DNA of 64,000 nt, from positions 1 to 64,000 of the forward strand of contig CAZQMZ010000001.1 of the NCBI GenBank assembly GCA_964594865.1, read 5' to 3'. Below the pieces are notes generated by a model. That model had not been told where the DNA came from, ran no database searches, and was given only the letters and a program-made list of their open reading frames with translations. This DNA is from Caccovivens sp964594865 (GTDB taxonomy: Bacteria; Bacillota; Clostridia; Christensenellales; UBA1242). Positions 48,664-58,200 of the stretch are shown piece by piece (positions within the stretch are counted from its first letter, which is position 1; every line of letters begins with the position of its first letter). The translations under genes and the position numbers were made by a program.

Positions 48664-50556
48664 GTGAAAAAAAGATTTTTTGCAATTATTATGTCACTTT
48701 TCATGTGCTTGTCAGTGTTGACAGGTTGTTCTTTGGTTGAAACGGATGTGCAGAAATTGTATGAATCTGTTGTTTGCTCAATAACTTATTCTGACGGAGA
48801 AGTTGAAGAAATTACTGTTCGTGAACTATACACAGCCTACAACAGTTATGGATATTATTACGTTCAAAGTTATGGCTATGACACAGATGAAGCTCTTCTG
48901 TTGACTCTCGACACCATCATTGACAGAAAATTGACAGTCAAAGCAGTTGAAGATTATTATATAGAAATCGGCGAAGACATTCTTATCGACAGTGAAAAGA
49001 CTTATCTTTATGATGAAACATACAGTTCTTTGTATGAAAATTTGAAAGAATATTTTACAGACAACTTCGGCGAAGCGACAACAGGAACAGCAAGTTCGTC
49101 GACATCTTTGTATGAAGAATATGAAAAAAGTGCAAAACTTGACTATGACGACAACGGTTCGTTGATAATCAGAAAAACAACAACGGCAACAACCACTCGA
49201 GAAACATATAAGGCTCAATATAAAGACGGCGAAGTTTATGATCTTGAAAATGAAACTTTTGTGGAACTTATTTATGAAAAACTATACAGTTTGACCGAAG
49301 GAACCAGCACAAGCGCAAGACAATGGAAAATTGCTTTCAACGACTATCTCAAAGACATCAAAAGCAACTATTCATACATGACTTTCAGTTCGGACAAAGA
49401 ATGTTTCTTGTTTGAAATCAGCAGATCATATGAAATTTTGAAAGAAAATTATCTTGTTGAAAAATATGAATCAGTCTTCAATGCTCGCGCTCAACAAGGA
49501 GATGATTATTCACTTGTCACAGTCTATGACGTTTTGAATTATTATTCAGCAAAGGTGCGCACTGACTATACAGACTATGTCATCAATGGCAACTCGGACA
49601 CATTTGAAAGTAACATTTTGAGCGATGTTGGCAGTGTGGACTATATCATGGAAGGTGACAATGCGACGGGATATTTCTATGTTGCTTATGTGAAAGTGGC
49701 ATTCACTGATGAACAACAAGCAAAATATGACGAAATCATAAGCGGAGATGCATATTCCAACGAAACACAACAACAAAAAGCACTTGAAAGTCTCTATGCA
49801 AATGTCATGGCAACGGTGCGCGATGAATATGGCGAAGAAACGGGCACAATGACTGCTGAGGCACTGTTGGAAGCAATAGAAAAAGCAGTTGGATCATATC
49901 AATATCTTGATCACATCACAATTGACGATTTGACTGAAAAGCAGATTGAAATCTTGATCGGACACGGTTCCAGCGATGGGTATACGGACGAAGAATTGAA
50001 AACTCTGGAAAATTATGTTGTTGAACGCAACGAAGAAATTGACGAAGAAAACAAATTGAAATCATACAGCAAAGCAGCAGCATTTAAAACATATTTATAT
50101 CAATATAATGACGACGATTCATTGCAAAATGCTGACTACAACACTGTGATTGGCGTGACGACTGATGGTGAAGTGCTCTCTTCTGATTTCACAGACATGG
50201 AAGAAATTGAGGAGGCTTTGAAAGAACTTTATAATGGTGGTCAGGCACAAGTTGGAGATATGACAGGCTTGGTTGCTGGCGAAGACGGACTTTACATCTT
50301 CTTCTTTGCTGGAAAGATTGAGAACTTGTTCACAGGCATCGACGAGAATTTTGACTTGACAAAAAGTCCAGAAAGCATAAAGATTTTGGCATCAACAAGA
50401 TTGAACATCTTCTCTGAAAAGACCATTTTTGATTTGCTTTATGACGAACTGACAACCGACAACTTCTCTGTTTTCCAAAACATGAATATGCAATATTTGA
50501 GAAATCAATGTCAAGCAATCACAATCGATGAAGATGTTTTGAAGAGATTATACTAA
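48664..50556 (+). CDS. PrsA/SurA-like lipoprotein, possible extracytoplasmic foldase
   Basis: 630 residues with a lipoprotein signal peptide ending LSVLTGC (Cys22). The first 100 mature residues (ITVRELYTAYNSYGYYYVQSYGYDTDEALLLTLDTIIDRKLTVKAVEDYY) resemble the SurA/PrsA N-terminal chaperone domain. A helical C-terminal part (FSEKTIFDLLYDELTTDNFSVFQNMNMQYLRNQ) also suits that fold. I do not see a clear parvulin PPIase core. In many Clostridia a PrsA-type gene follows mfd, which supports the call. The start is GTG with CGGAG six bases before it. It may help fold exported proteins such as the surface proteins in this window. Confidence 0.65.
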   Translation: MKKRFFAIIMSLFMCLSVLTGCSLVETDVQKLYESVVCSITYSDGEVEEITVRELYTAYNSYGYYYVQSYGYDTDEALLLTLDTIIDRKLTVKAVEDYYIEIGEDILIDSEKTYLYDETYSSLYENLKEYFTDNFGEATTGTASSSTSLYEEYEKSAKLDYDDNGSLIIRKTTTATTTRETYKAQYKDGEVYDLENETFVELIYEKLYSLTEGTSTSARQWKIAFNDYLKDIKSNYSYMTFSSDKECFLFEISRSYEILKENYLVEKYESVFNARAQQGDDYSLVTVYDVLNYYSAKVRTDYTDYVINGNSDTFESNILSDVGSVDYIMEGDNATGYFYVAYVKVAFTDEQQAKYDEIISGDAYSNETQQQKALESLYANVMATVRDEYGEETGTMTAEALLEAIEKAVGSYQYLDHITIDDLTEKQIEILIGHGSSDGYTDEELKTLENYVVERNEEIDEENKLKSYSKAAAFKTYLYQYNDDDSLQNADYNTVIGVTTDGEVLSSDFTDMEEIEEALKELYNGGQAQVGDMTGLVAGEDGLYIFFFAGKIENLFTGIDENFDLTKSPESIKILASTRLNIFSEKTIFDLLYDELTTDNFSVFQNMNMQYLRNQCQAITIDEDVLKRLY

Positions 50557-50584
50557 AATCAAAAAAAACATAAATAAAAAAACA

Positions 50585-50627
50585 AACAACAACTCTTGAA
50601 AGTTTGACAGGAGTTGTTGTTTTTTGT
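50585..50627 (+). terminator. Terminator of the PrsA-like gene, overlapping the next promoter
   Basis: AACAACAACTC (50585-50595) pairs perfectly with GAGTTGTTGTT (50611-50621), followed by T-rich sequence. The -35 box of the next gene lies in the hairpin loop. Confidence 0.8.
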
Positions 50628-50633
50628 TATAAT
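50604..50633 (+). promoter_or_regulatory. Promoter of the YbhN-type gene
   Basis: TTGACA (50604-50609), 18-nt spacer, TATAAT (50628-50633). The ATG at 50646 is 12 nt further, so the leader is about 5 nt. The spacer contains the descending arm of the upstream terminator. Confidence 0.8.
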
Positions 50634-50645
50634 ACGATGAGTTAA

Positions 50646-51992
50646 ATGGAAAAGTTGGATTTTGAAGAAGAAAAGAAAGATGAGATTTTGCCTGAAAAAA
50701 AAGGTAATCTTTTTTCGCGCTTGAGATCAAAAATCAGAAAACGTAAAGAAAAAAAACTTGAAGAACTTCAAAATGAAACGCTGACAGACGAAGAAAGCAA
50801 AAAACTTGAAGAAAAAATTGAAGAAGTAAACAAAGAAGTTTCCAACAAATCTTCAAACAAAAAGAAGATTTTGAATGTTGTATATTTCATTTTCAACATC
50901 ATTTTGGTGGCTGGAATTCTTGTTTGGAACATTTTTTCAAGCGAAGATTTTTCTCCTCTTGATCTTTTTGACTTAAATTATGGTTTCTTGGTTGTTGCTT
51001 TGGTTCTTTTGCTTGGCATTTTGACATTTGATGTTTTATCTATTCACAGAATGATATATCGCAAAACACTTCGCTCACGATGGGCTTTGTCATATAAATC
51101 AATGGCAGTTTTGAGATATTATGATGCCGTCACACCACTTTCTTCTGGTGGTCAGGCATTTATGGTGACATATTTGACAGGGAGAGATGTTCCGGCTTCG
51201 ACATCGCTTTCAATTCCAATTGCAAAGTTGGTTTTTCAAAATATTGCTTGGCTGATTGTCACATTCATCTGTTTGATCACTTCTTTTGTTATGGGATGGA
51301 CAACTTTGGTTTCAGCAGCCAGCATAATTGGTTTTGTCTTGGCATTTGCCATGGTGTCTTTCATTCTCTTCATTTCTTTATCGAAAAAGGCAGGAAGAAA
51401 TTTGGTTGCATGGTGTCTTAAATTGCTTGTCAAAATTCGCATTTTGAAAGATTTTGATAAGCACTATGAGAAAGTTTTGAACTTTGTTGAAGATTATCAA
51501 AACATCATGCGCGAATATAGTCATGCAAAATTTGATGTGTTCTATCAAATTTTCATGCATGCTTTGAGAATTCTATGCTTGTTCTCAATTCCATATTTCA
51601 TATATTGCGGTTTCAAAGGTTGGGATCCTTCAAAGTTCGGCGAGTTTTTTGTTTATACAGCGCTCATCGATCTGGCATCAAGTTTCATTCCATTGCCGGG
51701 TGGAACAGGTATGAACGAATTGACCTTCACAGCATTGTTCAGCACGTATCTTGGTGGAGCAACCTTTTGGGCTATGTTGTTTTGGAGATTTTGTTCATAT
51801 TACTACTATCTCTTGCAAGGACTTGGAGTCATTACTTACGACACCGTCTATGGCAACAGAAAATATCGTTGGGTAAAAAAGAAATTTGCATTGCAAGAAG
51901 AAAGTCGAGAATTTAGGCGAATGCAAATTGAAAATTTCAGACAAGAGAGAAATAAAAGAAGAAAAAATCAAAAAAAATTGAAAACAGAATAA
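50646..51992 (+). CDS. Flippase-like/lysylphosphatidylglycerol-synthase TM-region family (YbhN, UPF0104) membrane protein
   Basis: 448 residues. A cytoplasmic Lys/Glu-rich head of about 75 residues precedes about eight membrane helices. The family motifs are VLRYYDAVTPLSSGGQAFMVTYLTGRDVPASTSLSIPIAKLVFQ and DLASSFIPLPGGTGMNELTFTALFSTYLGGATFWAMLFWRFCSYYYYLLQG. The family equals the membrane half of MprF without the lysyl-transferase domain, and members are thought to move lipids across the membrane. The tail is basic and Arg/Lys-rich. Confidence 0.87.
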   Translation: MEKLDFEEEKKDEILPEKKGNLFSRLRSKIRKRKEKKLEELQNETLTDEESKKLEEKIEEVNKEVSNKSSNKKKILNVVYFIFNIILVAGILVWNIFSSEDFSPLDLFDLNYGFLVVALVLLLGILTFDVLSIHRMIYRKTLRSRWALSYKSMAVLRYYDAVTPLSSGGQAFMVTYLTGRDVPASTSLSIPIAKLVFQNIAWLIVTFICLITSFVMGWTTLVSAASIIGFVLAFAMVSFILFISLSKKAGRNLVAWCLKLLVKIRILKDFDKHYEKVLNFVEDYQNIMREYSHAKFDVFYQIFMHALRILCLFSIPYFIYCGFKGWDPSKFGEFFVYTALIDLASSFIPLPGGTGMNELTFTALFSTYLGGATFWAMLFWRFCSYYYYLLQGLGVITYDTVYGNRKYRWVKKKFALQEESREFRRMQIENFRQERNKRRKNQKKLKTE

Positions 51993-52043
51993 AAATTTAA
52001 GAAGAAGAAAGCTGAAAAATTTTGATTTATATGTATTATTTTT

Positions 52044-52583
52044 ATGAATAAATCAAAAACTATTCACATGACAAAGAAAGATATCGCTTGGCTTTTTGCT
52101 TGCATAATTTTGGCTGTCTCGTTGGCTGTGTCAATTTATTTGGGCTATGCAGGATTTTATTCCTCTTTGACCTATCTCAAATCTCAATCAGACCTTGTTG
52201 TTGGAAACAATGTTTCTGTGGAAGTTAATCCAAATGAAGCAAGTGTTGTTTCATTCACTTTTGATGGGTCATATCTTCCAAATGAGAGTGTGCCACAAGT
52301 GATCAAAATCAATGCTTCTCTTTTGGATGAAGACTTGCTTGTGCGGGTGAAGGCGGTTGTTTTTGGAACTGATTATGACGTTGATTTTGAAACAACTGAT
52401 CACTTCTTGAAAAACGAAGATGGATATTATTATTACGACGATGTGCTTTCGGGTGGAAATATCATCACTTTTTGCAATGCAATCATTATGCCGGAAGGAA
52501 CTGTCAGTGGAGAGCAATACATTCTGTCAGTCATCGTGGAAACTTTGAGTGAAGATGTGGAAAACATCTGGCAAAGTGAGTAA
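52044..52583 (+). CDS. Membrane-anchored extracytoplasmic protein of unknown function
   Basis: 179 residues. A basic N-terminus and one hydrophobic segment (DIAWLFACIILAVSLAVSIYLGYAGF) act as uncleaved anchor or signal. A beta-rich domain with VVGNNVSVEVNPNEASVVSFTFDGSYLPNESVPQVIKINASLLDEDLLVRVKAVVFG follows. The size and layout recall camelysin/TasA-like secreted fibres, but no motif is decisive. No clear ribosome binding site. Part of a plus-strand run of cell-envelope genes. Confidence 0.65.
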   Translation: MNKSKTIHMTKKDIAWLFACIILAVSLAVSIYLGYAGFYSSLTYLKSQSDLVVGNNVSVEVNPNEASVVSFTFDGSYLPNESVPQVIKINASLLDEDLLVRVKAVVFGTDYDVDFETTDHFLKNEDGYYYYDDVLSGGNIITFCNAIIMPEGTVSGEQYILSVIVETLSEDVENIWQSE

Positions 52584-52667
52584 TTTTATTAAATTTCTTG
52601 GTTTTATGTTCATTTTGATTGGACTTTTTTGAATTTTTAGTTTAAAATTGTTTTAGAGGATAAATTT

Positions 52668-52973
52668 ATGGAAGAGAAAGTCTATATTCCACGTCCGCCA
52701 AAAGAGCTTGTCAAGAAAGCGGATGAAAACAAAAGCGAAATTGAGCAAACAACTTCAAAGAGTGTTGAAGTTGAGTCTGTAGTCGAGCAAAAAGAACCTC
52801 AAATCAACGTTGAAGTTGAACCAATGGAAGATCTTTCAAAAGTTGAAGAGGTTGCAACAAAGAAAGTTAAAAAATCTTCGCCTCAAAGACTCTATAAGGG
52901 CATAGTTTGGACGGGAGTGATCTTTTCTTTTGCTCTAGTGGTGCTGTTTATCGTTTTGATGATCATAATCTAA
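52668..52973 (+). CDS. Small tail-anchored protein
   Basis: 101 residues. A hydrophilic, Glu/Val/Lys-rich, probably disordered region (1-75) ends in a single C-terminal membrane helix (IVWTGVIFSFALVVLFIVLMIII). The topology is tail-anchored with the bulk in the cytoplasm. GAGGAT precedes the ATG. No family recognised. Confidence 0.65.
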   Translation: MEEKVYIPRPPKELVKKADENKSEIEQTTSKSVEVESVVEQKEPQINVEVEPMEDLSKVEEVATKKVKKSSPQRLYKGIVWTGVIFSFALVVLFIVLMIII

Positions 52974-53006
52974 TTTTTTCATAATATTGTGAAAAAAATA
53001 TAAAAT

Positions 53007-53034
53007 TGCACAGTTTTTTGTGCATTTTTTTTAT
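53007..53034 (+). terminator. Terminator after the tail-anchored gene
   Basis: TGCACA (53007-53012) pairs with TGTGCA (53019-53024) within longer A/T arms, then a T-run. Confidence 0.65.
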
Positions 53035-53075
53035 TTTTTTGATTGTATTTTATAAATTTGTCAATATTTAATTAC

Positions 53076-53534
53076 ATGAAAAGACTTGTTGTGTTTATGT
53101 TTTTGCTTTGTTGCTTGGGGAGCACTGCATTGTTTAAGTTTGAATCCAATCCTTTGTTTAATTTGGAAGGAGTTGAAAAAGTTTGTTTCATTGCCGATGC
53201 AGAACTTGTCGAAGCTGAAGGAGTGAATTGTGGAGATTTGGTCTTTAATTATTGTTCCCTTTCGACGGCGAAAAAGAATTTGAGTGAATATGAAAAGAAT
53301 TCAATTGGTGTGGAATTTTATTTTCAAAGCGACGTGAATTTGGAGAAAATTTTGACCATTTTGAAAGCTGACATTGTGACAAAAATTGAATATGAAAATT
53401 TGACAGTGCTTTCTGCTTACACTCCTTATTATCAAAATTGTGTCTATGTTGACGGCAAAAAAATCAATTTGCAAATTGCAATTTCTGACACAAATATCAT
53501 TGCGGGCTTTCCTGTGTTGTTGACGGGATATTGA
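53076..53534 (+). CDS. Exported protein, possibly YwmB-like
   Basis: 152 residues with a signal-like N-terminus (KRLVVFMFLLCCLGSTALF), then a soluble alpha/beta part (GVEKVCFIADAELVEAEGVNCGDLVFNYCSLSTAKKNLSEYEKNSIGVEFYFQSDVNLEKILTILKADIV). Length, signal and position shortly before a SpoIIQ-like gene and SpoIIID recall YwmB (DUF1779), which in Bacillus lies near murA-spoIID-spoIIQ. I cannot confirm the family by eye. No ribosome binding site seen. Confidence 0.5.
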   Translation: MKRLVVFMFLLCCLGSTALFKFESNPLFNLEGVEKVCFIADAELVEAEGVNCGDLVFNYCSLSTAKKNLSEYEKNSIGVEFYFQSDVNLEKILTILKADIVTKIEYENLTVLSAYTPYYQNCVYVDGKKINLQIAISDTNIIAGFPVLLTGY

Positions 53535-53651
53535 TGAGAACCAAAAAATACTTAAAAATGTGACAAAAAACATAAAAAAACGCAAAAATTTATAAAAAAA
53601 CTTGTTTAATTGGTGTAAAAATGGGCAAATATCAAGGCATGGAGGTAAAAA

Positions 53652-54215
53652 ATGGAAATCAATAAAGAAAATAAATTCAAAAGATTTTTCAAAAGATTTG
53701 GAGCACTCACGTTGTCTTGTGTGTTTGCTCTTGCAATTGCACTCACGGTTGCACTGACGGTGACTGGTGGTGAAGAGGAAGAAGTTTCAACCACTGCAAT
53801 GACATTTGCATTGCCTATGACGGATGCTGTGATTGTGAAAGATTATGCTGATGACAGGTTGCAATATAACAGCAGTTTAAATCGCTGGGAGATTCATCTT
53901 TCAATTGATCTCACATCGGATGACTTGACTGTCTATTCTGTTTGCGACGGTGTTGTTTCTTCCATTGACAACAATTCTTTGGAAGGGTATGTCATCACAA
54001 TTGAGCACGATGACGGATTTGTGAGTGTTTATTCGTCACTTTCGAGCAATGTCTTGGTTGAAGAAGGCGACACGGTGACAGCAGGTCAAGCAATTGGAGA
54101 AGCGGACAGCTCTGCAACGAATGAATCGCAATCAGGAAGTCATTTGCACTTCACACTTTATAAGGATGGCTTGGAAGTCGATCCAAACAACTATCTTGAT
54201 TTACAAAACAAATAA
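53652..54215 (+). CDS. spoIIQ: Membrane-anchored M23 (LytM) protein, SpoIIQ-like
   Basis: 187 residues. A basic head, a membrane segment near 20-38 (LTLSCVFALAIALTVALTV) and an M23 domain from about 75. The zinc-binding residues appear intact: His and Asp in WEIHLSIDL near 80-84, and HLH in SGSHLHFTLYKDG near 162-166. Clostridial SpoIIQ keeps these residues and acts on peptidoglycan during engulfment, while the Bacillus protein has lost one. The gene lies two genes before spoIIID, with a YwmB-like gene before it, which supports SpoIIQ over a general endopeptidase. GGAGG precedes the ATG. Confidence 0.7.
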   Translation: MEINKENKFKRFFKRFGALTLSCVFALAIALTVALTVTGGEEEEVSTTAMTFALPMTDAVIVKDYADDRLQYNSSLNRWEIHLSIDLTSDDLTVYSVCDGVVSSIDNNSLEGYVITIEHDDGFVSVYSSLSSNVLVEEGDTVTAGQAIGEADSSATNESQSGSHLHFTLYKDGLEVDPNNYLDLQNK

Positions 54216-54244
54216 GGCTGACAATTCGAAAAAATTATATATTG

Positions 54245-54277
54245 AAAAATGCGTATTTCAAAGATACGCATTTTTTT
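54245..54277 (+). terminator. Terminator of the spoIIQ-like gene
   Basis: AAAAATGCGTAT (54245-54256) pairs perfectly with ATACGCATTTTT (54264-54275), seven-base loop. Confidence 0.9.
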
Positions 54278-54298
54278 ATGAAATAAAGTGAAATTTAG

Positions 54299-54328
54299 TT
54301 GCCTTTTTGAATCTGTTTATGATATCAT
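54299..54328 (+). promoter_or_regulatory. Promoter of acpP
   Basis: TTGCCT (54299-54304), 18-nt spacer, TATCAT (54323-54328) with TATGA before it, an extended -10. Confidence 0.6.
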
Positions 54329-54346
54329 GATTTCGTGGAGGTTAAC

Positions 54347-54574
54347 ATGATTATTGATAAAGTTAAAGAACTTGTTGCAGAACAACTTGGAATTTCAAAA
54401 GATTCAATAACTGCTGAATCAAACATTGTGGAAGATTTGGGTGCAGACTCTTTGGATGTTATTGAAATGCTTATGACTTTGGAAGAAGAATATAACATCA
54501 CAATTCCTGACGAACAAATCAGTCAAATCAAAACAATTGGGCAGATAACTGAACTTATAGAAAAATTGCAATAA
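54347..54574 (+). CDS. acpP: Acyl carrier protein
   Basis: 75-residue acidic carrier for fatty-acid synthesis. The phosphopantetheine serine lies in DLGADSLDVIEMLMTLEEEYNITIPDE (Ser36 region). The ATG at 54347 is used because GGAGG lies directly upstream; the in-frame GTG four codons earlier overlaps that site. No fab genes adjoin it; it has its own promoter and terminator. Confidence 0.96.
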   Translation: MIIDKVKELVAEQLGISKDSITAESNIVEDLGADSLDVIEMLMTLEEEYNITIPDEQISQIKTIGQITELIEKLQ

Positions 54575-54580
54575 TTTTGA

Positions 54581-54610
54581 AAAAACTTGCGAAATACAGC
54601 AAGTTTTTTT
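54581..54610 (+). terminator. Terminator of acpP
   Basis: AAAAACTTGC (54581-54590) pairs with GCAAGTTTTT (54599-54608), eight-base loop. Confidence 0.85.
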
Positions 54611-54699
54611 GTTGAAACATTCCTTTAAAATCGACAAAATTGTGCATATTTTGACAAATCCTCACATAGATTGAAATATCAAAATCTATGGGAGGAGAT

Positions 54700-54957
54700 A
54701 TGAAACCATATATAAGAGAGCGCACATTGCAACTTGCAAATTATATTTTGCAAACAAAGGGCACAATCAGGCAAACTGCAAAAGTTTTTAATTTAAGCAA
54801 GAGCACGGTGCACAATGATTTGTCGAGAAGATTGAGAAAAGTGGATGAAAAAGTGTATGAAAATGTCAAGGAAGTTCTAGATATAAATTTTGCAGAGAAA
54901 CATATCAGAGGTGGTTTGTCTACGAAACATAAATATGAAATAATAAAAGAAAAATAA
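54700..54957 (+). CDS. spoIIID: Sporulation transcription factor SpoIIID
   Basis: 85 residues, matching the family: YIRERTLQLANYILQTKGTIRQTAKVFNLSKSTVHNDLSRRL with its helix-turn-helix, then EVLDINFAEKHIRGGLSTKHKYE including the HIRGG motif of the second DNA-contacting region. It is a mother-cell regulator of the SigE regulon. The ATG at 54700 follows GGGAGGAG; an earlier ATG overlaps that site. It marks the organism as a likely endospore former. Confidence 0.95.
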   Translation: MKPYIRERTLQLANYILQTKGTIRQTAKVFNLSKSTVHNDLSRRLRKVDEKVYENVKEVLDINFAEKHIRGGLSTKHKYEIIKEK

Positions 54958-54999
54958 TAAAAAATATAAAAAACAATAAAAAATAATAAAAAATTCATT

Positions 55000-55035
55000 A
55001 AAAAACGCAAAAAAATTGATTTTTTTGTGTTTTTT
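55000..55035 (+). terminator. Terminator of spoIIID
   Basis: A 16-bp A/T stem with a central CGC/GTG step (one G-U pair) and a TTGA loop, followed by T-rich DNA. Confidence 0.65.
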
Positions 55036-55192
55036 TAATTTTTTTGTCAATTATTTTATTTCAAATTCGCAAACGATGGAAAAATATTTTTTTATTTTTT
55101 CAAAATTATTTTTCTTAAAAAAAATAGAAAAATGTAAAAAAATAAGTGAAAAAATATTTTCTTATTATTTTTTGAAATTTCATGTCAAAGTT

Positions 55193-55222
55193 TTGACTTT
55201 ATTTTTGCAGTTGTTTTATAAT
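55193..55222 (+). promoter_or_regulatory. Promoter of the giant lipoprotein gene
   Basis: TTGACT (55193-55198), 18-nt spacer, TATAAT (55217-55222); leader about 57 nt with TGGAGGAATGG before the chosen ATG. Confidence 0.75.
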
Positions 55223-55285
55223 ATATATAATTAATATGCCGACTAAAATCTCATCTCATTGCAAATATTAATTTTGGAGGAATGG

Positions 55286-58200
55286 ATGAAAAAATTCGCT
55301 CTTGGAATGTTAAGTGTTTTTATGCTTCTGGGTGGGCTTTTTCTTTTTACGGGATGCAACAAGCAAATCTCGATGACAGTTTCCGTGAACGAATTTTCAA
55401 TTTCCACCAACAATGAAAATGCAGAAGAATATGCTTCCAAAACAATTGAGGTCTCTCTGACAAATTCTTCCGCCGGTGTGACAGTGGAAGTGATTGAAGG
55501 TGAAGACAGTGTCTATGTTTCGGATCTGTCAGGATCGAGTGGGTCTTATCGTTTTGTCATCAATGCCACAAAGAGTGGTGACGCAAAAGTGAAAGTCACA
55601 GCTATTGAAGATTACAGTGTGAGCGAAGAAATTGTCGTGCATGTCAGCACAAGTTTGACAAACATCACAACAGCCAATGATGATGAAAAAAATCTTTACA
55701 TAGTTCGTGGCTCATATAAAGCTCTTGATGAAGAGTTCCAAAACACATATTTTGACATGAGTCCAGAAGATGTCAGCATCAAAGATCTTGATTGGACATT
55801 TGAAACTTCTTACACTCTCGCAGACTCCAAAATCTTGACAGTCGGTGGTGAAACATATGCATATATCGAGGACAACACAGTCTACGTCTTGGAAGATTGT
55901 GATTTGTCTGAAATTACACTCAGGGCAACATATGTCTATGACTCTGACATCTATACCACAATCACATTTGCCATTTTGGACGACACCACAATCAACTCTT
56001 TCACATTGCAAGATGAAAACGGAGAGAAGGAGTTGGCTTCAAATAATGAAGAACTTTTGACTTCGGCAGAATTTTCTATCAAAAGAAACGATGACACAAC
56101 CACTCAAAAATATTCCATAACCGGCACACTGGTTGTGAACACCACAGAAGATGTTGGCATCTCTTTGGTTGTTTTGCAACAGGATGAATATTATATTTGG
56201 CAAGAGATGAGCGATTATTCTTCTCTCTTCTCATTCTCGGTCAATTCCAAAGAAACAAACACTGCTGGAACTCAAACCACTTTCACATTCACAATAAGCG
56301 GTTATGATGAAGATTATGCATATTCACAATATGGCACTTTCAAATTTTATTTCAAAATCTCATATACAAATTACAACTATTTTGTGACGACAGAGAACTT
56401 TGACACACGAGTTGAAGTTTCATATTCTGCCGAATCAATAAGCTTGACTTCTTCCGACGGAAATTCTCTCGGTGGTGACACAATCGACGTCTTTTCAAGT
56501 TATGAAGACAGTGAAGGCTATTTTGTCAATGTGCTTGTTTTGCCAACAGAAGTTCAAATTGACAACAGCATGTTCTATATCACCATTGACATCACGCAAT
56601 CTTCGCTCTCTTCGGTGATTTCACAAATTGGTGGTGACATTTCAAACTTGTTCACGATTTATAGTGGCAACACGTTCTATGAATTCACAAGTGAAGGTGG
56701 CAACACGATTTATAAAACTGCCGATTTGAGCAACAATTCGAACATATACATTTTGGCAAGCAGCAATTTGTCGCAAGATTTGGAGGGAGTGACGATAAGT
56801 TTTGTTTCTTGCAGTCCGTCCGCTGTGCAAACAAGTTTGACTATGAATTTGTATAGAATCACTCAGGGAAGTTTGTCTGTCTATGACTATGAAACAGGCG
56901 AGGACAAGGCTGTTGAAACACAGTATATCGCAACAAACTCATCTTCCAACAGTTTGTCATATACTCTCAGAATCGAAGGAATTTCATCCATCACAGGACT
57001 TGAGCTCGTCAGCGATGGAAATGAACTCTTCTCATTTTCAAATTTGACACAGACTGAATCTAGTACCGGAACAAATCCATATGTTGTCGTGACATTCACA
57101 GTCAGTCTAAACGGCGTAAATTTTGAAGATCAAACACAGTTTTGGTTTGAACATATCACCGGCAAGAGCACAGAAGCAATCACTCTTTCCGCCTTCATGC
57201 CTTTGACATCGGTGGCGATAATAAATGGAAATTCGTATTCGACAAGTGTGTTTGTAAGTTACACATCCACACAAAGTTATGTTGAAGCAAGTGGAGGAGT
57301 AAGTTCAAGTTCCACCATTTCAAACACAACTTTGTCACATCTTTTGATTGAAGCAGGGACAAGATTGCCACTTTCGAGTGAATATCAAACGCTTTCAAGT
57401 GAAGGAATAACTTTCACTTATCTTTCATTTGATTCTTTGGTGGAATATTTGAAAAATTATTATAACTATGAAGATGATCAAGCAGAAAGTTATGCTTTGG
57501 AACTTTTCAACAGTGACGACGGAATAGATTTTGTTGCCAACAACCTTTATGGACAGTTCACAACAATCGACTCGAATTATTTTTCCATAACAGAAAGCAG
57601 TTTGACATTGACAGAAAATGCTTTCAAAGGATATGTTCTTGCCACTTTCAGTGGTTATGACATCAATCACAACCTTGTGACAGTTTTGAGATTTTTTGCA
57701 ATTGAAAGTTTCTATTCTGTTTCATATCTTTCGTCAGACACTCGTGAAGAATTGTTATATTCAAAAGAAACACTTTCAATCGCTGATGAGGAACTTTCTT
57801 ATGTTGAAATCACATTGTCATTCAGAACTGACACAAAAATTCCAACTTACACCGACAGTTTGCAATATTTCACTTTTACTTCCGCTCAAAATGCTTTTTC
57901 AAGTGCCACAGCATCTTCTCAAAATGACGTGATTTCAAATGATTATTATTCCATAAGCAATGTTCGATACACGAATTCTGGCAGATATTTGAAATTCACA
58001 ATCACAGCAAACTCCACAAATTTGTTGACCATTTTTGTGGACACACTGACAATCACATACACCGATCCAAATGGTTTGACAAGATCAACGCAAATTGTCA
58101 TTCAAATTCGAAATGTCGATCGTGTGGAAAGTGTGACATGGGTGGACAGCACGGACGATAATGAAATTTATTTGAGCACGACTTCCACAACTCAAACTTC

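Larger units (their letters stand above)
54958..55285 (+). other. 328-bp extremely AT-rich intergenic region
   Basis: It holds no gene that I can support. It contains a long A/T hairpin terminator for spoIIID (55000-55015 with 55020-55035, TTGA loop), poly-A and poly-T tracts likely to bend DNA, and the promoter of the giant lipoprotein gene at 55193-55222. Confidence 0.7.
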
